From M3007 sp964539805 (GTDB lineage Bacteria > Bacteroidota > Bacteroidia > Chitinophagales > Saprospiraceae): 64,000 nucleotides of DNA. The stretch is from NCBI GenBank assembly GCA_964539805.1, contig CAZIKN010000014.1, positions 6,766-70,765 on the forward strand, written 5' to 3'. Below are positions 42,570-50,696 of this stretch, in pieces. A program made the position numbers and the translations under genes. Each line of letters starts with the position of its first letter. The first letter of the stretch is position 1. The notes below the pieces were generated by a model. It had not been told where the DNA came from. It searched no databases and saw nothing but the letters and a program-made list of their open reading frames with translations.

Positions 42570-42604
42570 GCGACTTTAAAAAAACGGCAAATCCTTCGAA
42601 GTGG

Positions 42605-42678
42605 GTTATAGTCAACGCAAAGTGGTTTTGAGCCTACTCACGTCTGTAAATCTTTAAAAATCACTTAAATCCTAGTAT
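42605..42678. repeat. Dispersed intergenic repeat, copy R2 (inverted)
   Basis: The complement matches the family core: AGGATTTAAGTGATTTTTAA, then GATTTACAGACG and GGCTCAAAACCACTTTG. It lies on the other side of the haem-binding gene from R1, in opposite orientation, so the gene sits between inverted copies. Confidence 0.65.
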
Positions 42679-42728
42679 AATTGGAAAGGGCTTCCATAAC
42701 CCATAGGCAACATTATTTATGTCTCGGA

Positions 42729-42959
42729 TTACCAAGCCCCAAAATTGGGCAGTTTGTTCCAGCTGCGGATATTGCCTGTATGACTGTCTAAATTTTGTGC
42801 TCCGCCATACACCAAATAAGCGTTTTGCGGGGTATTGTTGGTGAGGGTGTTGAAAAAGTGGAGGCCTGTTTTTTTGACAAATTGGGAATCCGATTCCCAA
42901 TTTGTCAAAAAAACAAACAGACGCGATTTTATGGGCTTTATCACTGATCTGGAGGGCAA
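42729..42959 (-). pseudogene. Possible remnant of an AAA ATPase/DUF4143-type protein
   Basis: The minus-strand frame ends ...NTPQNAYLVYGGAQNL followed by GNIRSWNKLPNFGAW, which resembles the last strand and helix of DUF4143-containing ATPases (YLVYGG near the end). No start or ATPase domain remains, so if the resemblance is real this is a fragment. It contains the 49-bp palindrome. The 42570-42966 gap holds nothing else besides repeat R2. Confidence 0.3.
42867..42915. repeat. Perfect 49-bp palindrome with one-base centre
   Basis: Two 24-base arms (TGTTTTTTTGACAAATTGGG and four more on the left) are exact reverse complements around a single C at 42891. T-runs are at the outside left and A-runs at the outside right, the reverse of a terminator, so ordinary termination is unlikely. 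Confidence 0.8.
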
Positions 42960-42966
42960 CCCCTAA

Positions 42967-45225
42967 TCAATGATGATGGTGATGATGCCCATCGCTACCA
43001 GCTCCCGTCATGCGGAAAGGCGTTTTTTGTTTGTTCACAGCCGTGTTGTTGCCCTCCATAATGACGATCATGCTATTGGGCTGAATATTTTGCACAACAG
43101 TAGATGACGCAGCGGGTTTTGCCCATATAATTTCAACAGATTCAATGCTTTGTGCGTCGCCGAGGCCAATTTCCTGCCGAAGGCTGGAAGCGCCGAAGCT
43201 GCCACCTGTGCCTACGCTATTGAATATTTTTCGCAATGCTCCATTAGTGGTTTTTACCGTGACAACAATTTTGGAGCCGAAGGCATCGCGATTGCAGGTT
43301 TTGCCTTCTGCAAAAACGGTAAGCCATTTGTTTTGGTCATTCCCGGGGTTTTCAAACAACAAATTATTGGCCTGATCGCCTTCATAAGCCCCACCCATGA
43401 CGGTGTAAATATCCTGATCGCCATCAAAATCAAGGTCGCCAAAGGCAATACCGTGCCCTTTCTGGATGTGGGAGAAATTGCCCATGCTCACCTCGTCAAA
43501 TTTTTTGCCGCCGTTGTTGCGGAACATGCGGTTGGGCACAATGGAGCCCAGATCGGGCGTGCCTGTGCCGAGGTAAAAATCAAGCCAGCCATCATTGTCC
43601 AAATCCCCAAAATTATGGCCCATGGAAAAAGCCACTTTGCCAGTGAGGCCCATGGCCTTGGTTACATCGCTGAAGGTTTCGTTTCCGTTGTTGTGGTAAA
43701 GGCGCAGGTAATCGCCCGGGGGCAATTTGCCCATATATTCAGCTACTGCCAGACCGGCGGCATTGTTGAGGTTTTTGGAGTCATATCCTGACACAAAAAG
43801 GTCTTCAAAGCCATCATTGTCATAATCAAAAAAGAAGGCCGGGAAACTGGCAATAGGGTTCTGGACGCCAGCCTTGGCAGCTGCTTCTTCAAATTTAGGC
43901 ATACCATCCGCCCCTGTTCTGTTGATATAAAGCACATTGGGGCCATTGAGGCAGCTGAGGTAAAGATCGGGCAATTGATCATTGTTGATATCTGCTGATA
44001 CTGCGGATTTTACGAAAGCAAGGGTTTCCACGCCCGCTTGTTTGGCTACATTGGTGAAGGTGCCGTTTTTATTGCTCAAAAAAAGTTCGGAAGCGTGTGG
44101 CCGATTTCTACTGTGCTCATTTCCCACAAAAAGATCAAGCCAGCCGTCGGCGTTAAAATCCGCCCATACGCCCGTTTGTGTGGGATGAAAAGAAAGCAGC
44201 CCTGCCTCTATGGTCACATCGGTGAAGGTGCCATCTCCGTTGTTGCGCAACAGGGAGTTGGGGTGGGTGCCGCCCGTGAGCCAGCCCCCTCGAAGGATGA
44301 ACACATCGCGGTCGCCATCGTTGTCATAATCGGCATGTAAGGTATTCAGTCCGCTGACAATGCCCGTCAGGTTCGCCTCTTTGGTTTTTTCCGTAAAAGA
44401 GCCATCGCCGTTGTTGACAAAATAGCGCGCTTGGTCATTGAGGAGGTAGGAGGTAATAAATAGGTCCAGGTCGTCATCACCATCAAAATCTTCCATGCAG
44501 ACCCCTCCGGAAACACCCCGCAGGTCAAGGCCCAGCGGAATGGCCACATCCTTGAAATGGAATGCGGCATCGCCTTTAAAAACGGAGGGCGGAATGAGCC
44601 ATTTTGCCGGCACCTCGGACGGGTATTTACCTAAGGTCATATAGGCCACATTGAGTAGCCAGCGCGCCTGAAGGTCATCGGGGAATTGGTTGAGGATACG
44701 GGTATATTCTGTTATTGCCCTGCTGGATCCTTGCGGGAGCTTGTGAATGCCTTCGCCCTGGATCGGTATGATGCAGGAAGCTGAGGTATGATTTTGCACG
44801 CAGTTTTGCTGCTCGCCCAAACGCAGGTTAGCAATGGCGTATAAGTCAAAAAAGGGCTTTGTATTGGGCAAAAGAGTATTGTTGAATAGCGCCATGGCCT
44901 GCTCCAGTTCCAACAATGCGGTTTCTGTTTGGCCTGAAAACAGCAATTGCTCTGCATACGAATAACGTAGCCCTACCCCTTCCTCAGGGGTTTTAGCATT
45001 TGGTATCCTGCTGCCGTGCATGGCAGCCAGCCGGCCATTCAGGTTATAGCAGTCTATGGGGTTGGCATTCCGATAGATGCTGTCCAATATTTTCACCATA
45101 CGCAGGTGCCCATTTTGGGCCGATGAAGTACTTTTGGTGCTGCCTTTATCTTGTGAACAGGCAAAAAGGAAACATGCGGCTACAAATGCGCAGCCGGTGA
45201 TACGATATAAAAAGCTGGGATTCAT
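42967..45225 (-). CDS. FG-GAP/VCBS and ASPIC/UnbV repeat lipoprotein with natural C-terminal His6
   Basis: 752 residues. A lipoprotein signal ends at CSQDKG (about residue 24). Residues 35-210 are helical and TPR-like. Seven calcium-type FG-GAP loops follow (DFDGDDDLDLF, DYDNDGDRDVF, DFNADGWLDLF, DINNDQLPDLY, DYDNDGFEDLF, DLDNDGWLDFY, DLDFDGDQDIY), forming a beta-propeller. The C-terminus has the ASPIC/UnbV segment (GSKIVVTVKTT ... LRQEIGLGDAQ). The protein ends GSDGHHHHHH, six consecutive histidines before the stop. It is probably a surface lipoprotein, function unknown. A decayed copy of its 5' end lies at 54980-55140 on the far side of the defence-type island. Confidence 0.88.
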   Translation of the reverse strand: MNPSFLYRITGCAFVAACFLFACSQDKGSTKSTSSAQNGHLRMVKILDSIYRNANPIDCYNLNGRLAAMHGSRIPNAKTPEEGVGLRYSYAEQLLFSGQTETALLELEQAMALFNNTLLPNTKPFFDLYAIANLRLGEQQNCVQNHTSASCIIPIQGEGIHKLPQGSSRAITEYTRILNQFPDDLQARWLLNVAYMTLGKYPSEVPAKWLIPPSVFKGDAAFHFKDVAIPLGLDLRGVSGGVCMEDFDGDDDLDLFITSYLLNDQARYFVNNGDGSFTEKTKEANLTGIVSGLNTLHADYDNDGDRDVFILRGGWLTGGTHPNSLLRNNGDGTFTDVTIEAGLLSFHPTQTGVWADFNADGWLDLFVGNEHSRNRPHASELFLSNKNGTFTNVAKQAGVETLAFVKSAVSADINNDQLPDLYLSCLNGPNVLYINRTGADGMPKFEEAAAKAGVQNPIASFPAFFFDYDNDGFEDLFVSGYDSKNLNNAAGLAVAEYMGKLPPGDYLRLYHNNGNETFSDVTKAMGLTGKVAFSMGHNFGDLDNDGWLDFYLGTGTPDLGSIVPNRMFRNNGGKKFDEVSMGNFSHIQKGHGIAFGDLDFDGDQDIYTVMGGAYEGDQANNLLFENPGNDQNKWLTVFAEGKTCNRDAFGSKIVVTVKTTNGALRKIFNSVGTGGSFGASSLRQEIGLGDAQSIESVEIIWAKPAASSTVVQNIQPNSMIVIMEGNNTAVNKQKTPFRMTGAGSDGHHHHHH

Positions 45226-45269
45226 GTGCAGAAATTATAGGTGCTTTGTGGCACGGATTGAACTTGGGG

Positions 45270-45277
45270 CAAAGGTA
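45270..45277 (-). promoter_or_regulatory. -7 promoter element TACCTTTG for the FG-GAP lipoprotein gene
   Basis: Minus-strand TAnnTTTG match 44 bases before the ATG at 45225; no -33 TTG at the usual distance. Confidence 0.35.
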
Positions 45278-45303
45278 CAAGGAATATGGGAAGGGGGAAA
45301 ATG

Positions 45304-45332
45304 CAATGGTGCCAAAAACACCGTCACCGCAC
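45304..45332. repeat. Left boundary repeat of the accessory island (HMG-CoA reductase 3'-end-like)
   Basis: 29 bases that match 54879-54907 at 25 positions in the same orientation. Read on the minus strand they resemble the last codons of the HMG-CoA reductase gene (VTVFLAP here, VRAFLGG in the intact gene). The island operon lies between the two copies. Confidence 0.55.
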
Positions 45333-45351
45333 TCTTATATCTGGCTTTTTT

Positions 45352-46197
45352 TTAATGTTTTTTAGAATAATAGAGGAGGTTTTGAGCGAAAGTCTTATCC
45401 ACACATAAAGTATTAATCCCTTGAAAACAATATTGATTTGAGCCAATAAAATTTGCTGCCAAACCTAAAAAATAGGGCTTCCAAAAGCGGTTTTTGGCCT
45501 TGGTAACGATTTTTTGGTATTGCGGATTATCCCGAAGTTCATTGACTTTACCTGAACTTTTTGAATAAAAGTTACCCAATACAAAGTCAATAGCCAAAAC
45601 AATATCCATAGGCGGATGAAGCAGTCTGGGTGATTCTAAAATAAGCACTTCTCCATACTGTATTTGGCCTTCATTTATTTCTTTACCTCCAAAATGGACG
45701 TGATAAAGAGGATGGACAAAATCTGTATTTTCTTCGGATTTACCATCGTCCTTTTTATCGGGATGACGATCAAAATGCCACGATGCTTTTGCTATATGAC
45801 TACTTGAATCTCCAATAGTAATTACTACTTGAAGACTAAAACCCGGAACATGAATATCCCCCCTTGAGAAAGGCCTGATAGGGTCTTCGCTTCCATCATC
45901 AGGCACATTGCGAATACCACTCATGTGGGAAATTATTTTTAACGATGCTGATTGTTCAAAAATCTCGTAGCCCCTAGGGCAGATATTCTTACCCAAATCT
46001 AAATCTTTGAAAGTAATAACAGTTTCTTCTAATATCCAATAACCATCTTTACGTGCTGTAAGTTTTTCAGCAGTTGTTGGGAGGTTGCCAAAATCAATTA
46101 TATTATTTCTCTCGTCCTTGCCAATGTAGGACTTAAGTAGTGAATGTAACTGTTCTAACTCAGTTTTCATTTGAATAGCAATATCACTTTTTGCCAT
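45352..46197 (-). CDS. Unrecognised protein at the end of the phosphorothioation-type island
   Basis: 281 residues, no signal peptide or membrane segment. The N-terminus is helical (ELEQLHSLLKSYIGKD). The middle is beta-rich with two His clusters, WHFDRHPDKK and FVHPLYHVHFGGK, followed by LLHPPMDIVLAIDFVLGNFY. The spacing of His and Asp suggests a metal site, but I do not recognise the family and will not assign an activity. Its ATG overlaps the end of the receiver-like gene by 14 bases, so it is translationally coupled and most likely works with the five genes above it. Candidate effector or accessory factor. Confidence 0.6.
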   Translation of the reverse strand: MAKSDIAIQMKTELEQLHSLLKSYIGKDERNNIIDFGNLPTTAEKLTARKDGYWILEETVITFKDLDLGKNICPRGYEIFEQSASLKIISHMSGIRNVPDDGSEDPIRPFSRGDIHVPGFSLQVVITIGDSSSHIAKASWHFDRHPDKKDDGKSEENTDFVHPLYHVHFGGKEINEGQIQYGEVLILESPRLLHPPMDIVLAIDFVLGNFYSKSSGKVNELRDNPQYQKIVTKAKNRFWKPYFLGLAANFIGSNQYCFQGINTLCVDKTFAQNLLYYSKKH

Positions 46198-47299
46198 TTT
46201 TTTGAGCCAGTTTATTAAGATAAGTAAAACGATCTTTTTCGATAGGATTCAACTTAAATACCTTATTTTTACCTTCCAAAATAGAAAATAAAGACAAATA
46301 CCGTTCCTCCTGCCATGCCCTTAGCGTATTCGATTGAATACGCAGCCCATCGGAGGGATCAATAGGCTTACGAGTTACTTCACAAATACTCCAAAATTCA
46401 TCACTATGGCAAAAAGGTAATTTTTTAGCAGCAACCAAATTGGATAACCTTGTCTTCGTTTTAAGCATTTCAACCCGCTCATTCGCACTAAAATATTGAG
46501 GATGCTTCTCATTGATAGTTGTTTTCCACCAATTCACAAGTCCATCAGCCCAATAACGCGGCCAACCCTTAGATAATACACCTTTATAGGCGAAGCCCGA
46601 TTTGAGGATATTATCTCGTAAAATTATCCAATCGGATGATTCAAATTTGTCAATCCCTAGTCTTGCTGCCAGTGTATCTTCTTCAATCAATACGCTAGGA
46701 GTCAAAACAACCTCATCTACTATGAATTTTACAAGATTATGTGGAATTTTCTTATTAATGAGAGCATTTAACTCATCTTTGAGTCTGGAATCGATGTGTA
46801 ACAGTGATGGGGTTTGAAGTAAATCTGATTCAGAGTATAATTTGTGATTTTGAATTTGTTGGAATGCCTCTGACAAAGCAGTTAGTTCTCTAACTACTCT
46901 TTCGCTATCCCCTGAAAAATCATCTTTTGAGTAAACGCTTAGAAAAAGATCATGGCCGGTTCCATCTCGATTATAGGAAGATGTGAAATCTGGATTGGCA
47001 GAGCAAAGCACGACTGGAATATCTCGCTTAAGTTGCTTGTCATTGATCAAAAATCGGATATGTTGAGCTAAAGATTCAGCACTATATGTGATTCCCGACG
47101 GTTGATGTCCTTCATACAATCTCCAATCTAAAATAATTCCATTTGCTTTTGGAAATATATCCTTGATCTTCATGAGATCACTCTCCCATGACATCAATTG
47201 TATCGGAATAATTTTAAAATTATCCGATAGGTTTATTTTTCTGAGAATACTATCGCTTTGCTCAACAGTATTATCATCAAGCAGAAAATAAGTCATCAT
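46184..47299 (-). CDS. Receiver-like (REC) domain protein
   Basis: 371 residues. Residues 1-145 show the pattern of a response-regulator receiver: the acidic pair D8-D9 after the first strand (TYFLLDDN), candidate phospho-acceptor D58 (GIILDWRL), Ser in VVLCSANPD at the Thr/Ser position, and Lys in VYSKDDF. The remaining 225 residues are mostly helical with no known output motif recognised; a late stretch NTLRAWQEERYLSLFSILEG looks structured. It overlaps the upstream double-GHKL gene by 23 bases. A receiver next to a protein with a histidine-kinase core suggests phosphotransfer between them; that is inference. Confidence 0.6.
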   Translation of the reverse strand: MMTYFLLDDNTVEQSDSILRKINLSDNFKIIPIQLMSWESDLMKIKDIFPKANGIILDWRLYEGHQPSGITYSAESLAQHIRFLINDKQLKRDIPVVLCSANPDFTSSYNRDGTGHDLFLSVYSKDDFSGDSERVVRELTALSEAFQQIQNHKLYSESDLLQTPSLLHIDSRLKDELNALINKKIPHNLVKFIVDEVVLTPSVLIEEDTLAARLGIDKFESSDWIILRDNILKSGFAYKGVLSKGWPRYWADGLVNWWKTTINEKHPQYFSANERVEMLKTKTRLSNLVAAKKLPFCHSDEFWSICEVTRKPIDPSDGLRIQSNTLRAWQEERYLSLFSILEGKNKVFKLNPIEKDRFTYLNKLAQKNGKK

Positions 47300-49574
47300 T
47301 TACTTGTTCTTTAATTTGTTCTTCAGTTGCTTTAGGTAACTCAATCCTGATACAGGTATTGAAACCATCAGGCGGGTTTGATACAAAAATTTCACCTTCG
47401 TAAGATTCTATAATGTCAGATACAATCTTCAACCCTAAACCTGACCCAATCATTTCTTCATTTTGCGATGCATTGAGGCCGACAGGTGTTGATGTTGTGA
47501 AGAAAGCCGTAAAGATACGTTCTTTATCACTGTCTGGTATTCCAGTTCCATTGTCACAAAATTCAAAAACTATTCTATTGTTTTCATCTTTTGCCTGTAT
47601 CAAAATTTTCGCTTTTACCCTTGCTTTTATGGTTGCCTTATTGGCATTTGAATAAAGATTGAATAAAATTGAAGCCCATTCAGAAGGGTGCATAGGGCAG
47701 GTAAACAGATCATAGCCATCATATTGAGGTGTTAAAATCTCAACTTGATTTTTATCTGCTGTTTTTTGAATTATCTTCAAAAAATCCTGAACAACATCTC
47801 TTATATCAATAGGCATTAACTCCCTTTTTGCATTCTTTCGTATAGTTTCGTCAAAATATGCAGCAAACGTTCGGAATTGTTCAAAGTTTTTACCTAATCC
47901 ATTTACACTGTTTTTCAGCACATCAGTATTGGCATATTTAGATAGTACTGCCATTTCTGATTGAAAAATGGGGCTAAATTGCCTGATTTCGTGAACAAAT
48001 TCGCCTATGGATAGGCCAATACCCGCTAATACGCGCAGCATAGCAGTTTCGCCGAGCTGTCTGTCAAGAGTTTGCTTTATGTTTTCGAGGGCTCTCTGTG
48101 CTTTTTCTCTTTGAGAGTTAGCATATTGTTTATCAGTATCCGCATTAGTATTAATAAATTCTTCAATAGCTTCGACGTCAGATTGTGTTTTTTCTTCAGA
48201 GTTTTGCTGTTCCCGTTTTGCTTTTTTTTCTAAAAAGCCTATCGAACTTTCAACAATATTTCTGCAAGATTCAAAAGATTTTGCCAAAAAGTCAGTTAAC
48301 TCCTCAAATGCTAAATTTTTTAATAGCCCTTCACGACTTGATGTTTCTTCGAACAAACTACCCTCGACATCAATTAGTTCTACAAAGCCAAATAAGTTTC
48401 TGTTTGAGAGGGGGACTCTTCTCGAATGAGATGCCATATTTACCTTTTCATCTAATCCTAACCAATCATCTCCTATCTCACCATAAGGGGGGACTCTAAA
48501 CCCATTTCTGTAAAGCCTAATTCCACTAGATGTTCGTGAAAAGTCATTAACTTTCTTCAGTTCAGTTGAAGAAATTCCTATTCCATCATGTGAGTAATAT
48601 TCTGTTCTATTATATATGTAATAATATGCTTTAAAGTGAACATTTTTTATATATTTAAATTTTTCCACTTCTTTTTTGTCGCGACCAGCACTAATTTCCC
48701 TCAGGTTATCCAAAGGTTTAATCTTTAAACTTTTGCTATCAACCGTACAGAAGCCATCCCCATTATTATCAATATATCCTTGAAAAACTGCTAAAGACTT
48801 ATTAAAAAATGATTTGTCAATATCGGTAATAGTCTCTATTTCATCATTCACCTGTTTTTGACAAACTACTGAAAAAGAATCCTCATCCTGTACTCCAAAA
48901 ACTACGTTACTATTTTTCGACCTATCCGACAAATAAGATGGCTGTAACAAATCTGAAACATACCTGAATACTCTTTGTATTTCTGCGTATGTCCATCTTT
49001 CTCGCATAGGCTCAATAGTCAAGGTTGTACCGCAGGGTTTTTCTTTTGGAACTTCCGATATATCATTGGCAATCAGGTTAATATCCGTATCAATTTCGTA
49101 TCGGCTCCAGTCAATAACCACACGTAGAGCAGTTGTAGACTCCTTTGTCTGAGTAGTTATAACTAATTTTTCGCCTAAGCGTTGGGTAGCAAAGCGACCA
49201 ATACCCTTTCTACCAGCTCTTTTTCGGTGAAATTTAGGTGAAACAGGATTGTGTACTTTATCTGTCGAAGATAGGCGCATAAATCCATTTTTTAGCGCGT
49301 CTAAATCCATTCCATGCCCATCATCTTCTATAATCAGAGTTCCTCCTGCTATATCAGTATTTATGAATCTTAAAGTTACTTCTTTTGCATCCGCATCATA
49401 AGCATTCTTAACCAATTCCGCAACAGCCGTCTCCTGCCGTCCAACCAATTCACGACCCAGCCGGTCAATGATGCCGGCATCAACCGAGAATTTGACCTTA
49501 TCTTTGTCCAATTCCTCCAATTGGCGGTCGAGCGCTTCGCGCTGTTTGATGAGTTCTTCTCTATTGGTTTCCAT
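47277..49574 (-). CDS. Double-GHKL ATPase: MORC/Hsp90-like N-terminus plus histidine-kinase C-terminus
   Basis: 765 residues from the ATG at 49574 (a TTG three bases upstream is also in frame). The N-terminal GHKL ATPase has ELVKNAYDAD (residues 53-62, metal-binding Asn), IIEDDGHGM (about 81-89) and RKGIGRFA (122-129), as in MutL/Hsp90/MORC proteins. After a beta-rich transducer-like region (about 150-420) and a coiled coil (450-510) comes a complete histidine-kinase core: H-box GEFVHEIRQ with His 528, N-box ILFNLYSNANKA (about 637-648), CDNGTGIP and GSGLGLKIV. There is no membrane segment, so it is cytoplasmic. A DNA- or protein-sensing kinase paired with the receiver-like protein downstream is a reasonable inference. 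Confidence 0.8.
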   Translation of the reverse strand: METNREELIKQREALDRQLEELDKDKVKFSVDAGIIDRLGRELVGRQETAVAELVKNAYDADAKEVTLRFINTDIAGGTLIIEDDGHGMDLDALKNGFMRLSSTDKVHNPVSPKFHRKRAGRKGIGRFATQRLGEKLVITTQTKESTTALRVVIDWSRYEIDTDINLIANDISEVPKEKPCGTTLTIEPMRERWTYAEIQRVFRYVSDLLQPSYLSDRSKNSNVVFGVQDEDSFSVVCQKQVNDEIETITDIDKSFFNKSLAVFQGYIDNNGDGFCTVDSKSLKIKPLDNLREISAGRDKKEVEKFKYIKNVHFKAYYYIYNRTEYYSHDGIGISSTELKKVNDFSRTSSGIRLYRNGFRVPPYGEIGDDWLGLDEKVNMASHSRRVPLSNRNLFGFVELIDVEGSLFEETSSREGLLKNLAFEELTDFLAKSFESCRNIVESSIGFLEKKAKREQQNSEEKTQSDVEAIEEFINTNADTDKQYANSQREKAQRALENIKQTLDRQLGETAMLRVLAGIGLSIGEFVHEIRQFSPIFQSEMAVLSKYANTDVLKNSVNGLGKNFEQFRTFAAYFDETIRKNAKRELMPIDIRDVVQDFLKIIQKTADKNQVEILTPQYDGYDLFTCPMHPSEWASILFNLYSNANKATIKARVKAKILIQAKDENNRIVFEFCDNGTGIPDSDKERIFTAFFTTSTPVGLNASQNEEMIGSGLGLKIVSDIIESYEGEIFVSNPPDGFNTCIRIELPKATEEQIKEQVNDDLFSA

Positions 49575-49586
49575 CAACTTAGGTTA

Positions 49587-50696
49587 TTATATGAAACAAG
49601 CGGCACAACCTACCTCTTCTTCTTCATCCAAAATATCTGTTAGGAAACGTGAGGTAGTACGTTTGCCATTCATTTTTTGTAAGTATTCTATTTTTATTTG
49701 GGCTATTCGCTCTGGTTTGATTAGTTCCGCAAGGCTTTCATTTTGCCCCCAAGTGTAGCCCTCCTTTTCATATTCCATTGCCTTATAAAACATTTCGGGA
49801 TGTTGCTCATACAGCCAAACCCATTCAATCCGTTGTTGGAAAAAGCAAAAGAAACAACCGGAACGGCTTCGGGCGTATTGGCCTTTTTGGTTATTGATTT
49901 CAAAGTCTATTTCCCTGTAATAAGCAGGAACACCAACACCGCTTTCTTCTAAAAGCCGAAAAATATCTGCTCTGACCAATACCTCATCGTTATCAACTAA
50001 TGGGAAATATGCCTCATCTGCCAGAGGATAATTGGTGCTTTTTAAAAAGCCTAAAACCAAACGATTAAAGTCCTTTACATTAATATCCAGCAATAGCTGC
50101 AGCTTATGATTCATCGTGAATGAACGTTCAATCGGCGACATCAACAATTCCTCAAAACGTTGCGACCTATTTTCGAGATCAAGACTGACGTATAAGTCCA
50201 TCAGGCGTTCAATATTACTGATATTGAGTACTTTATTGACAACATCCTCACTCCAAATATTTTTGCGAAATGGAAAAATGGATTGAATATTTGATTTTTT
50301 GGAAATATAGCCTTCTCTGTCTTCATCGCCTCTGATGCCAACATACGATACGACCAGGTCAGTTCCAACATATTGTTCAAATGGCTCTAATTTTAGTTTT
50401 TGCGTACACCAGCGAATGAGCGAAGAAGGTAGATAACCCCCTTTTAACTTTAAGTGAAAATCAAAAGGATTTTCGCTGGGGTGTTGCACTGCTTTCAACA
50501 ACTCAATCTTCTTCCCCAAATAAACCTCCAAATTCTCAATTAACCGATATGTCTCGTCCAACTCTTTCCCCGTATCACAAGTATAGTACTCGATATCCAA
50601 AGCCGGATACCGTTGTTTCATATAAATTGCCAAAGCGGCAGAATCTTTGCCGCCGGATATGCCAAGTACGTGACGCACTTTACTCATATGGATCAT
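49587..50696 (-). CDS. PAPS-reductase-like sulfur transferase (SspD/DndC-like)
   Basis: 369 residues. ATP-pyrophosphatase loop SGGKDSAAL at residues 14-22, the nucleotide-activating motif of PAPS reductases and DndC/SspD. Cysteines that could bind an Fe-S cluster or carry sulfur are at 97 (IRWCTQK), 281 and 284 (GCFFCFF), with an extra C-terminal pair at 364 and 367 (GCAACFI). DndC and SspD use such chemistry to place sulfur in the DNA backbone, taking it from a cysteine desulfurase. No desulfurase gene is in the window. The ATG overlaps the stop of the ATPase gene (ATGA). Confidence 0.82.
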   Translation of the reverse strand: MIHMSKVRHVLGISGGKDSAALAIYMKQRYPALDIEYYTCDTGKELDETYRLIENLEVYLGKKIELLKAVQHPSENPFDFHLKLKGGYLPSSLIRWCTQKLKLEPFEQYVGTDLVVSYVGIRGDEDREGYISKKSNIQSIFPFRKNIWSEDVVNKVLNISNIERLMDLYVSLDLENRSQRFEELLMSPIERSFTMNHKLQLLLDINVKDFNRLVLGFLKSTNYPLADEAYFPLVDNDEVLVRADIFRLLEESGVGVPAYYREIDFEINNQKGQYARSRSGCFFCFFQQRIEWVWLYEQHPEMFYKAMEYEKEGYTWGQNESLAELIKPERIAQIKIEYLQKMNGKRTTSRFLTDILDEEEEVGCAACFI

